This document shows, one piece after another, positions 32,476-42,272 of a stretch of DNA of 64,000 nucleotides (the first letter of the stretch is position 1; every line of letters begins with the position of its first letter). Both the position numbers and the translations under genes were made by a program. Source of the stretch: Diphasiastrum complanatum (lineage: Eukaryota; Streptophyta; Lycopodiopsida; Lycopodiales; Lycopodiaceae); assembly GCA_029204225.1 (NCBI GenBank), contig CM055097.1, positions 44,604,942 to 44,668,941 on the forward strand, given 5' to 3'. The notes under the pieces are model-generated. The model had not been told where the DNA came from, did no database searches, and saw only the letters and a program-made list of their open reading frames with translations.

Positions 32476-32659
32476 AACATTTGCTAGTAGTTTGAATTGA
32501 TCATGCTAGAACATCAATCTTATAGTGCCTTCACCTTCAATACTGTGTGTACTACCATCCCAAGATGAATGAATTTCTCCTATCCACTAAATAACTAATG
32601 AGAATATTGAGTTTGTCATTGTCGACTGCTTCATAACAAATGCATAGGTCCATAGTAGC

Positions 32660-33307
32660 TCAAATGTTTTTGAAAACTCTGATAATACCAGGATTAGTCA
32701 TAAACTGACTTAAGGAACTGACTGCAAAAGCTACGTCTAGTCTGGTACAAATCATCGGGTACATAAGAGATTTTATTATCCAATGATAAGGATACTCACG
32801 CATCTGCTCCTTCTCTTCGATCGTCTGAGGACATTGGTCCTTCGACAATTTGAGTCCTAGGTCCATCGGTGAGTGAGCTAATTTGTAATTCATCAGATTA
32901 TATCTGATTAAACTATTGTGAATGTATCTTTGTTGATTAATGTAAATTACCTTCTATTTTTTGTTTCTTAGGATTTGAATACCTAGACAGTAATGAGCTT
33001 TGTCCAGATCAGTCATGTCGAATTATGAAGATAGCATTGACTTAGCTTCTTTTATTAGATCGATATTGTTGCTAAAATACAGTGTGTCATCCACATATAA
33101 AGTAATAATAATAAAAGAATGTTGCACTGACTTGAAGTAGACATCAGAATCTGAAGTGCTTCGTTTATAGCCGTGATCGATAAGAAAAGTGTTGATCCTT
33201 TGAAACCATGCTCTAGCAGATTGCTTCAAGCAATAAAGTGCTTTGTGGAGTTTACATAATGTAGTGGGTTTCTTTCCTTGCCTAACCTGAATCCAAGATC
33301 TAGTCAA
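32660..33307 (-). pseudogene. Copia reverse transcriptase fragment
   Basis: 33307-33023 carries TTLCKLHKALYCLKQSARAW and the catalytic LYVDDTLYFSNN box, so the RT palm is intact. After a break, 32893-32660 gives MNYKLAHSPMDLGLKLSKDQ, YHWIIKSLMYPMICTRLDVA and FAVSSLSQFMTNP, the RT C-terminal and connection region. RNase H is absent. The upstream side abuts the Ty3 LTR near 33290-33310. Confidence 0.85.
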
Positions 33308-33488
33308 TCTAGCATCAAAGGGACGAAGTTAGTTGTCACGCATAGATTCGTTCCGATGAGAGCGATAGCACAGTTCAGTTTACATTATGAATGAAGGATT
33401 CACATCTAACTTTAACATCCAGTAATCCTAACCATTATCACTACACATCCATTAACACTACGATCCATTAACATTACGAATCACAACA

Positions 33489-33586
<98 letters not shown>

Positions 33587-34078
33587 ATAAGAAGTATAAT
33601 AACATGCAATCCCAATAACAATCAGATCCAACAATTAGCAAAATCCAAAGAAAGCATGAGAGATGGAGAAGGAAAGAAGAAGAACAAGAACATTCATCAA
33701 TCCATTCTGAAGAAAACCAATCTGCTTTATTGAAATGAGGAAATGAACGAGCAACTCGAGTTGGTCCCTTCTTATAGTAGAGTGGAGGACCTTAGCCTCT
33801 GAATCCTATTGGTCCATTCTTGCTTCTCTTTTCATTCAAATTAAAAAAAGTGGGGGAACCATCAAAATTGGAGGGAAATCCAACTTTATTCACTAACTTG
33901 ACATTTAGGCCCTGTGACAGTAAAAGTCCCGCAAAAAGGCCTAAAATCCTTTTATTGACTTGTAACTAATCAAATAACTATGTGATCATCGGGTTGGACT
34001 TACATACGTAGGGTGCCAAATCCCTCTCACTTATTAATTAGGGTTAGGATTGCCTTGGGATCCGCAAACCCTCCAACA
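33290..34078 (-). repeat. 3' LTR of the right minus-strand Tat-like Ty3 element
   Basis: Homologous in opposite orientation to 6780-7290 (TATA region, TTGTTGGATCTGA, TGTTATTGGGATTG, GAGAGA run, GCTATCGCTCTCA, GTGACAACTAACTTC). The 5' LTR limit on the minus strand is probably TGTTGGAGGG at 34078, about 50 bases after the accessory-ORF stop. The 3' end is lost at the junction with copia RT near 33290. Its position shows that the accessory ORF lies between integrase and the 3' LTR. Confidence 0.65.
33492..33586 (+). repeat. (CT)n microsatellite within the LTR
   Basis: About 95 bases of almost pure CT repeats. The homologous LTR at 7093-7112 has only a short GAGAGA run on the other strand, so the repeat expanded after the copies diverged. 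Confidence 0.95.
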
Positions 34079-34128
34079 ATATCCCTCACCAAAGCTGGTG
34101 GCAGTCCCACGACACCTGCAATATGCAG

Positions 34129-36528
34129 TTATTGGGGACTTTTATTGGCTTCGCACCAGATCTTTATTAAATGGTACTGCACCTTCTCCATAAAGTCGAG
34201 GCGTGGAGTATTAAAATCCAAATTGTGTGGCAGGAAACAACGGTGGGCTCCAGCAATCCACTTGGAGGTTGTCCATGATGTGAAGTGTGATTCCCAAGAG
34301 CCTCCCATCATTGCTGCACGAAAGTATAAACGAGCAACATGCAGTTGATCTTTGATTTGCTCTGAGGCCATTGGCTTATTTGGATCAAATGCTAGAGGAG
34401 GGAGACAATCGTCCCATCTGGTTGGCACTGACGCCAACAAAGTTAGATCTTTTGCAAACATTGTCGATTGTCGCAACGTTGGATCTGGAGAGTGGACATA
34501 TTTTGTCTGATAGGCTTGTAAGGTGCGGTGGAAATCCACTGAGATTGTCCAGTTGGCCAATTGGGCGTATGGATGGTGATTTTGTCCATAGCCAATTCCA
34601 AATCTTTCCATTTATTCCTTCGCGGCATTGGCACATAATAAGGGTCGACCTGCAACTGGCGAGGGCTGGCAACGTAACTCCTAATTGATTCCGGAGTTTT
34701 CTCAAAAACAGTGATTCTCCATGCCGGCTGCTCTTCCAATGCATGTATTTTGTCCAACTCTTTGCCGACCTCTATCTCGGAGGTCTTAAACTTCAAAATC
34801 CATCCACCACGCGAGGACTCATGCGGATGTTGCTTTAAGAAGGTCTGGATCTGGTCGTCGACACTGATGGGCCTTCTGAATAGAGGTGTGGTTCTTGATG
34901 AGAATGGACCTGGTTGAACTACCGGTAAGATAGGCGGTTGTTCTGCTATATCTGGAGCTCCCCCCTGGTCCATGCTCGAATCTACCCCTGTATCCATTGG
35001 TATAGCTTCGTGGCATGGAGGGGAGAATTGCAGCATGACCGGTACGGGAATTTGTGGTTTGACTTCCAACACTTGAGTGGCTGCTTTTTCATAGGCAATG
35101 ATGGTCTCCTTAGCCTTTGCCAACTCGGTTGAAGCTGCTCCTTTGAACCTGTCAAAGCGGCCTTGGAATCCCTGAAGGGCCACTTTGTATGTCTCCACTT
35201 TCTTGAACATATACGCAATCTCCATCGGTGTGACCGGATGATCTGGTATTTGCGTTTGAAGATACACATCACGCTCAAGGGTGGTCACATCCAATTCATC
35301 TTGAAGCCGCGTGCGATCCTGTTCGACCATTTGTAATTGACCCTTCAGCAACTGCACCTGTTGCTTTGCATCCTGCACGACCTTATCCACCTGATCTTGT
35401 GCAGGTGTCAGGGCGTTTTGTAGGGAGCTGATGTATTCTTCCAAGTGATCAGCTGTTGCTGGGCCAGCTTCTTTTCGGCTTCAGCCTTGTCTTCATGTTG
35501 TTTGTAATCAGAACATATCCATAAAAAATTGCGTGTTTGGTGAAGTGGCTTCGGTGTGCGGGGGTGAGGTGGCTGGGCAGCTGTGATGGGAATGGTAGGC
35601 CCAATGGTCATAGACTGGCCTTGTATGGAAGCAAAGGCAAGGGAAGCATCAGAGGCTAGGGGAATGGGAAGTTCAGTGCAAACAGAAATATGGGGTGGAA
35701 GCGCAGCTGACGAGGTATGCCTAGTGCGACGTCGTGACGCGGAAGGCGAGTCAGGAATGACAATCTCGCTGCGTGGACGAGGACGACTATGAGAACTCGA
35801 GGCCTGGTGAGACGACTCGATTGGTGCTTCTTCGTAGACCAAAAGCACAAAATCTAGGTGGAAGCCATGGATTCTGTTTTCTAAGTGAGAAGCAGCTAAA
35901 AGGGACAATAAAGAGCCAGCAGTGAACTGTTGCTTAGTATTACCCTTAATAGCTCGTTTGAGCTCACCGGAAACAGTCTTGAACCAATTATATGGTTCAA
36001 GAGGGGCTTTGGCCAACTGTGTGGGACTCCACTATCCTATGGAGGATATGTGACGTGATGCCAACATCAGGAAGTTGTTTAGTAGCTGGGCAGCAGTGTG
36101 GATTGAAGGCTTAGTGATGGCTTCCAGAAGGTATCTGTCATTGGTCCAGTGCAGATCATTAGTGAGGTCAATGTAGGGCTTGATGGCCTGTTTGGCCTGC
36201 TTGTGATTGGGTGAGGCCTGTGTACTAGATGCTATGCCTATGGCTGCAAGGGCGGCTCAGTGACGTGCACCTTGTGAGTGGCTCCCTGGAAAGTGATATA
36301 AAATTTGGATTTCTCTCCCTTCCACATACTGGAGGCAAGAGTGAAATCCATATTGATTCGACCAGAAAAGGCTCTTTCATGTATACCCATTGTAGTGAGC
36401 AAAGGCTCCGCAAGGGTCATCCACTGAGTGACCATGCTTGTGCTAGGAAGGACCACGATGTCCGTTGTAGATGGGACATCACAATGGATAGTATAGCGTG
36501 GAGATTGGGAAGTATCGATAGAAGACAT
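34129..36528 (-). pseudogene. Accessory ORF between Ty3 integrase and 3' LTR (copy 2, about 800 codons)
   Basis: I infer one protein read through several frame breaks: 36528-36240, 36016-35408, 35444-34443, 34611-34129. Order: a helical N-terminal domain (TSMVTQWMTLAEPLLTTMG, ERAFSGRINMDF, EPYNWFKTVSGELKRAIKGN, GSLLSLLAASHLEN). A Ser/Pro/Arg-rich linker follows (35830-35550), then a long coiled coil (35444-35080: DQVDKVVQDAKQQVQLLKGQ, LELERD-like heptads, KVETYKVALQGFQGRFDRFK). The C-terminal domain has GGWILKFKTSEIEVGKELDK, NKWKDLELAMDKI, RQSTMFAKDLTLLASVPTRW, GGSWESHFTSWTTSKWIAG and FMEKVQYHLIKIW. It ends at 34129 next to the LTR. Some Tat/Ogre elements are known to carry extra ORFs, but I do not recognise this one. 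A DNA- or RNA-binding or capsid-associated role would be speculation. Confidence 0.7.
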
Positions 36529-36739
36529 GATGAGCAAAAAAGAAATATAAGACGTGGGAAAGTAGATCAGAAAGCAATTCAGGAAGTATGGAAGGCTTTG
36601 GTTGTGGGAAAAATTCGCAAGAGCTTCGCTAGCACAAGTGAGAAATGAATCGAATTCAGCCAACTTATAGGTGAATTTGGTGAGTCCATTACACTAAATA
36701 CTATTTTGCTGATCAGTTTTGAACAAAAATTTGCAGGCA

Positions 36740-37343
36740 TGTACAATACTGTAAAAATAGGCTATAAAAATCCTGGCGAAGGTTTCTGGGGATCTGAACT
36801 TATCAGGCAAACTTTTTTCAGGGCTGACGAAGGATGAACCTTCGCCTAGGAGGGTCCTTCGCCCAAGTACTGTCATAATTGCATTTTTTCAAAATCTGGA
36901 CCTATGGACAACCTAATTTTGACATTTTAAGATCATCTAACAGGTCGACAAAGGTTCATAATGAAGTTAAGATGCTCGGTGAAGGTTCCCAAAATGGCAT
37001 ATTACTAATCATTTGCCTAGCTTAAAAAATGGATTTTCCCTCGACAGGAACCTTCGCCCACCTCAAATTAGATAAATCTAGAGTGGATGTACAGTCTTAG
37101 AGCTCAGCGAAGATTTTTGGTACTGTATAGGCCAAATCTAACCAAAACAGTGATTTTTTAAGTCATTTTCCATCAAAAAATACCGTGCTTCCTTTTTTCC
37201 ATGCTGATGACTTTCTGACTTTTGCTCATCAGTTTTTGCTTGTTTTTTTTTTTAACTGTCTTTTTCCAAAAAACTCAACAATTTAAATATTGAAAACAAA
37301 AAATTGAAAACAAATAAAATTAAAAACTAAAAAACCATTGAGA
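36740..37343 (-). other. Spacer between Ty3 integrase and the accessory ORF
   Basis: No coding signal. It contains GGCGAAGG/CCTTCGCC short palindromes (36840-36870, 37040-37060) and poly-T/poly-A tracts. The left half is shared with 26985-27245. I found no primer-binding site here, which argues against a new element starting at this point. Confidence 0.6.
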
Positions 37344-38402
37344 TCAAGCTTGCTGAACTGGTGGAGGAGGCTGCCAAAACTTGTGTAATCGGCTGCCATT
37401 CACCGGAGTATCAAATCGTTTTCCATCCAAGTGCTCAAGGATTATGGCACCATAGTTCAGGATTTCCTTCACTTTATATGGGCCTTCACCAGTAAATTTC
37501 AACTTTCCCTTGATCAGCTTGGTTTTGTACATCAATGTAAGATCTCCTACTTTCAGATCTTTTTCGTGCAAGCGACGATCGTGCCATGCCTTGCGGCGGG
37601 CTTTCTCTGCTGCTAATGCATGAAGTGCCATCAATCGGGTTTCACATAATTTGTGCAATGCTTCATGACGGAGTTGTAAAGACTTATCATCATTTAATCG
37701 TTCTGTTGTCGCTATGCGTAAAGATGGGATTAAAAATTCGATCGGCATGACAACATCTTGACCATACACAGTTGAAAAGGTGTTTGATTTGTACTATTTT
37801 TGTAAGTAGTTCTGAATTCCCATAATGCTGCATATAGTTTATGTTTCCAATCCGACCAACTTGCTTCAACTGTCTTTGTCATAATGGTGCAAAGAATCTT
37901 ATTGAAAGATTCTCTCTGGGATAGTAAGGAGTACTAAATCTGTGTATAACGAAAAAATCTTCTAGTAAACACTTTATTGTTTGATTAACAAAGTGTGTAC
38001 CTGGGTCACTGACAATCTCGATCGGACATCCAAATCTGATTCTAATATTTTCATATAGAAACTTGGCCGTAGATTTTGCATTAGCAACTTTGACAGCTTT
38101 GGCTTCAACCCACTTAGTCATATAATCAGTTGCGATGATAATGTATCCGGCCTGAGATCCTTGCACGGCTGAGTGAATAGATCCAACATAATCCAGTCCC
38201 CATTTTTCAAACGGTGCTTGCGATAAAACCGGATGCAAGGGTTCATAGTTCTGGCGAATAGGCCGTCATGCTCGCTGACAAACATCACATGTTTGAATAA
38301 ATTTTTTTGTGTCCTTACGAAGCGTAGGCCACCAACAACCTGATTGCAAAAGTTTGCGAACAGTAATATCTGTAGAGAAGTGTCCTCCACCCATGTCATC
38401 AT
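37344..38402 (-). pseudogene. Ty3 integrase (right minus-strand element)
   Basis: The zinc domain spans the RNase H join (MFSHDDMGGGHFS and CDVCQRA, about 38410-38270) and keeps both His and both Cys. The core has KWGLDYVGSIHSA and EIVSDPGTHF (two catalytic Asp). The third motif with the Glu is lost at a frame break or deletion after STPYYPREN (about 37905). 37769-37344 gives MYGQDVVMPIEFLIPS, DRRLHEKDLKVGDLTLM and the GPY/F module (GEGPYKVKEILNYGA), ending with a Pro-rich tail. The accessory ORF follows on the same strand. Confidence 0.85.
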
Positions 38403-39310
38403 GTGAAAACATGATTAAGTCTGGTACTTCATGCGGTAAAACACATCTTTGCAAAATATTATCTGATCCACGACGATACAATTGTCCTGCAATTAATTGA
38501 TAAGGTTGAGCCTTATGAATCAATTGTCTCTTCTGTACTTTTGTCAATGAGTCATTCGGTTGTCCTAGCATCAAGTACTCAACATTATCTGCTGCCCACT
38601 CAGGTATTGCATAGAACAACGCAACATCTGGCAGTTCATCATCTACTTCAGTGTTAATTGGAGCGGATTCAATTCGAAAAACGTGATCGGCTAGATAATG
38701 TTGCTTCCCCTTTTGAACCACAATTCGAAATTCAAATTCAGTCAATAACAATAACCATCTTGCAATACGTCCAATATTGCACGTCTTGTTTACCAAGTAA
38801 AGTAATGGTTGATGATCCGTATAAAATCAAAGTGCGTCTCCATGAGGTAGTGACGAAATTTCCGAACAGAAAAAATCATGGCTAATGCCTCACGTTCTGT
38901 TGTTGAATAATTCTTTTCTGGATCTGTAAGCTGTCTGCTTGCAAATCATATAGGATAATCCTTCTTATAGTCACCTGGCTGCGTCAGAACTGATCCAATG
39001 GCGTATTCTGAGACATCCGTATGAACATGGAATTCTATCGTTCAATATGGAGAACGCAGTATTGGTGCCAAAATTAATATATTTTTTAGTTTTTCAAAGG
39101 CTTCTAACGCCTCTATCTTAACCTGGTTGTAACCACTAAATCCATCCAGGAAACTATAAGCTTACGCTCCAACAATGCAATCCAAAATGCTTTAAGTAAA
39201 AGGTAACGGAAAGTGATCCTTCCATGTCACTTTGTTCAATGCTTGATGTGCTTTAGGTAACATGATAACCACATCATCCAGTGTATAACGTTTAAAATGT
39301 TCGGGCGTAT
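38266..39310 (-). pseudogene. Ty3 RT remnant and RNase H (right minus-strand element), RT core deleted
   Basis: The pre-RT linker FKRYTLDDVVIMLPKA (39295-39250) runs directly into KVTWKDHFPLPF, so the RT N-terminal part is deleted. AYSFLDGFSGYNQVKI then runs directly into EALEAFEKLKNILI, so the palm with its catalytic Asp pair is deleted too. RNase H follows: EFHVHTDVSEYAIGSVLTQP, YSTTEREALAMIFSV, and an altered third motif (HFDF.RIINHYF). The frame 38796-38266 continues through KTCNIGRIARWLLLLTEFEF and a tether to the integrase zinc domain. Two internal deletions make this copy unable to reverse transcribe. Confidence 0.85.
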
Positions 39311-39453
39311 CATGCTGGACCACATTCTGCTTGTTCTTTTTCAAAAGGACTTGTCTTGTATCTTCGCTTAGCCTTCTTAGCAGGAATTGATCGTGGAGGT
39401 GGTGACTTCTGAGAAGAGAAACTTTTCTTCAAAGGTGAAGACTTCCTAGACAA

Positions 39454-40420
39454 TTATGTCTTACTAGAATTCTGACTTGTAGAATCATCCTCGACTTTTC
39501 CTTTGCCTTTATCCAGTAAGGGTGGCACTTCCTTTGAATCAATCTTTTGAGGGGGATTTTCCCATTTTAGGACCGTATGATAATGTTGCTTAGCTTGTTT
39601 CTTCGTCATCGATCCTGTGATCCTACCTTCCTTCAATATAACTGCTTTGGATGATTTTACTCTTGGTTTATCAGGAACATTATGCACTCCAAATCTAGTC
39701 GGATCCATATGATTTAGAATCTGCTCATCCATAAGTTCTGCATTGCCATCATAAGTCAAGGCATGACTCACAAGAATGAGTTCATCTTCAATCGAATTTG
39801 GTATAGGTTCTACATTCAGCAGATTTAGTGGAAACGTAATTGGTGTATCCAAAGTTCGATCTAATACAGAAATTTCGCTCAAATCTGATTGATTATCTTG
39901 TTGACACATATATCCTGCTGTACAATCAATCGTTGCAAGAGCTTCATTCCAATTGACAGCATCCGTTTGAGAATCGTAATGAACTCCCAAATTTTTCTCT
40001 GGTTGATGACAAGTGTGATCCGATGTTGACAAATCGTCATCCTCTTTTTGAACCACTGGTTTGATAGTCCAAGTTGTAGGATCAACTTTAATTGCACGTT
40101 CACGATTTTCAAAAGTGATTTTTTCGGTACCTCAGTTATGAATTACTTGTGCAACTCGTAACTATGGATGTCCCAATAGAACTCGATAGACATTTGGCGC
40201 TTCTGGTAAGTCCATCACTATGAAAGTAATGACGAACTATACTCCCGCAATTCTGACAGGTATATCTTCAACCATTCCTCGTGGACGAACTGTCGTTTGA
40301 TCAGCTAGCTTAATAGCAAAAGTAACAGGCTTGATCATTGTAAGGCCCCATTTTGCACATAGCTTTGTAGAAATCAGATTAACTCCTGAATCGCCATCTA
40401 TCACGGTTGCTTATTTAGGA
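39454..40420 (-). pseudogene. Ty3 aspartic protease and linker (right minus-strand element)
   Basis: ATVIDGDSGVNLISTKL (40415-40365) is the active-site strand. PVRIAGV, YRVLLGHP and NRERAIKVDPTTWTI follow through scattered stops (40270-40070). The linker frame 40056-39454 is open and has VHYDSQTDAVNWNEALATID, DEQILNHMDPTRFGVHNVPD, KKQAKQHYHTVLKW and a Lys/Asp/Ser-rich end. It matches the plus-strand copy at 18940-19611 block for block. Confidence 0.82.
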
Positions 40421-40817
40421 AATTGTCTATGCTATATCGGCAGAGTGATATTTTTTGTTCACTTTCCCAAGTGGCTCCAACATGGAGTACTTCATTAGAT
40501 TATTCAAATCCAGCACAAAAAAGTGGCTCCTAATGGACTTCTGGTCCGACTTGAGCTAACTTTTGCGCTAAGAATTCTTTTGCTTTTGGCACCAACTTCA
40601 GGAACTCTCCCAATGAATCTTGTAAACTCCACACATGTAGATATAAACTATTTTTTCTGGATATGTCATTGATCAATCTATCATGTATAGCATTTTGATC
40701 CACAAGTGTAAACACTAATTTATCATCAAAAGAATAGAAACAAAGTAGTTGTGCATGAAAGTCTGCCAACGAGCAGAACACAACAAAAGAGCAGAGCATC
40801 AGTCCGCCAAAGATCAT
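40421..40817 (-). pseudogene. Ty3 Gag C-terminal remnant (right minus-strand element)
   Basis: The minus frame 40817-40530 and its continuation precede the protease with no knuckle. KAKEFLAQKLAQVGPEVH lies just before the protease-proximal stops. The element ends at about 40813, exactly where the foldback sequence starts, so its 5' half (leader, capsid, knuckles, 5' LTR) is missing. Confidence 0.45.
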
Positions 40818-41645
40818 AAATTGCTAAGAAAGGTTATGAAGTCTTATTTCATTGAAGAACTCTGTAAGCCTCGACAGAAATGGACTCGTTTGCAAGAGAA
40901 ATATGATTTGCATTCAGGCTTATAGATCACTTATCTATGACATGTAGAATTTGGCCTAAAATAGGTAGGCATAGAATTAAAAAGATCGAGCAATTACCAA
41001 ATGCAACAATAGATTCGATTAAGTATAAGTTTGATTGTGTGCATAAGATTAGTAACACCCAAACTATAGAACCTTGGATCGTTTATAAAATAAAAGACCT
41101 TGATGTTTTTGATCATTTCCACATTTCAATTTCTTCCACTTGAATTACTTTGGCTGTTTTTTATTCCAATTCTTTTTCAAGGTGTACACAAGATTCTTTT
41201 TACATCATCTTTTGCCTTGTCAATATTGGAACTATGTCAACACATTATTGTATAGTCGTGGTACTTCTGTACACTTTGAAAAAGAAGTGGAATAAAAAAC
41301 AACCAACATTATTTGAGTGGAAGGAATTGAAACATGGAAATGATTAAAAACATCAAGGTCTTCAATTTTATGAATGGTCCAAGGTTCTCTAGTTTGGGTG
41401 TTACTAATCTTATGCACACAATCGAACTTATACTTAATTGATTTTATTGCTGTAGTTGGTAGTCGTTCGATCTTTTTATTTTAAGCCTAGCTATTTCAAG
41501 TCAACTTCTACATTTCATAAATAAGTGGTCTAAAAGCTCTGAATTCAAATCATATTTCTTTTGCAAACGAGCCCATTTCTCTCGAGGCTTACATAGTTCT
41601 TCAACGAAATAATACTTCATAGCCTTTCTTAGCAATCTATGATTT
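40813..41645. repeat. Foldback sequence: 376-bp inverted arms, 80-bp loop
   Basis: The left arm is 40813-41188 and the right arm 41269-41645. They are reverse complements over their whole length with scattered mismatches (roughly 90 per cent by eye), and the loop is 41189-41268. Shared blocks include ATTGCTAAGAAAGG, GAACTATGTAAGCCTCGAGA-like, TAAGTATAAGTT and GTGTGCATAAGATTAGTAAC. The arms overlap a broken coding sequence (LLRKAMKYYFVEELCKPREK on the minus strand and its copy on the plus strand), so the structure arose by inverted duplication of a gene fragment. Confidence 0.88.
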
Positions 41646-41769
41646 TTAATTTGTGTGTAGATTCGCTTCAATGACACTGCTTTGTTAATATTTTGTGATG
41701 AATTTGTTACCTCTTCTGAGTTGAAAGAATAAATAGATCCATCAAGAAGAGAATCCAACAAAATTGCCA
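41501..41769 (-). pseudogene. Hypothetical ORF fragment, partly within the foldback arm
   Basis: ATG at 41769 gives MAILLDSLLDGSIYSFNSEE, then NHRLLRKAMKYYFVEELCKP and REKWARLQKKYDLNSELLDH, ending at 41501. I do not recognise the family. Similar residues occur on the plus strand at 40813-40925, and a third partial copy lies at 42150-42272. The reading frame outlasts the repeat arm by about 120 bases, which suggests this arm is closer to the source. Confidence 0.4.
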
Positions 41770-41780
41770 TGTTTTTTTTT

Positions 41781-41903
41781 TTCAACCCTTGCACATGTCA
41801 CAAAAGATGACATGTTATAAAAAGAACAAAATATCAATTTCTTTTTTTCAACCCTTGCACATGTCACAAAAGATGACATGTTATAAAAAGAACCAAATAT
41901 CAA
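41781..41903 (+). repeat. 66-bp tandem duplication with an internal hairpin
   Basis: Two nearly identical units begin TTCAACCCTTGCACATG at 41781 and 41847. Each contains ACATGTCA-CAAAAGA-TGACATGT, a perfect 8-bp inverted repeat with a 7-base loop. Confidence 0.9.
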
Positions 41904-42149
41904 ATTTTTTTTCACACAATGTCTAATATGAACTTGCAAATATAAATGTACAATGTCCAACAGATTTATCCAACCAAAAAAAAACCTGACAGAGCCATTA
42001 TTTCGATAGCAATGTTTGTAATTTCTTCACGACCATTTCTTAACTTTCCTATTCTTCACATTTCATAACCTTTTTTCCATTCTTTCCAGTTCTCGTCTTG
42101 CAAAAGAATCCAATTATATGCCCTTTTGGATCACTCTTTCAAGCCAATT

Positions 42150-42272
42150 ATATGCTTAACTATTTCAAGCCAACTTCTATATTATATAGATAAATGGTCT
42201 AGAAACTCCGAATTCAAATCGTATTGCTCTTGCAAATGAGCCCACTTTTCTCGAGGTTTACAAAGTTCTCTG
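42150..42272 (-). repeat. Third partial copy of the foldback-arm sequence
   Basis: AACTATTTCAAGCCAACTTC..., TGGTCTAGAAACTCCGAATTC and TTTTCTCGAGGTTTACAAAG match 41490-41600 in the same orientation with moderate divergence. Confidence 0.75.

Noticed and set aside
36740-37343. A new element starting here, making the accessory ORF a 5' ORF1 as in Ogre
   Set aside because: No primer-binding site or LTR end is found between integrase and the ORF, while LTR homology lies just after the ORF. A 3' position fits better, though this is not proven.
20031-40817. Endogenous pararetrovirus or other virus
   Set aside because: All RT domains are followed by RNase H and integrase with LTR context, typical of Ty3 and Ty1 retrotransposons; no movement or coat protein is seen.
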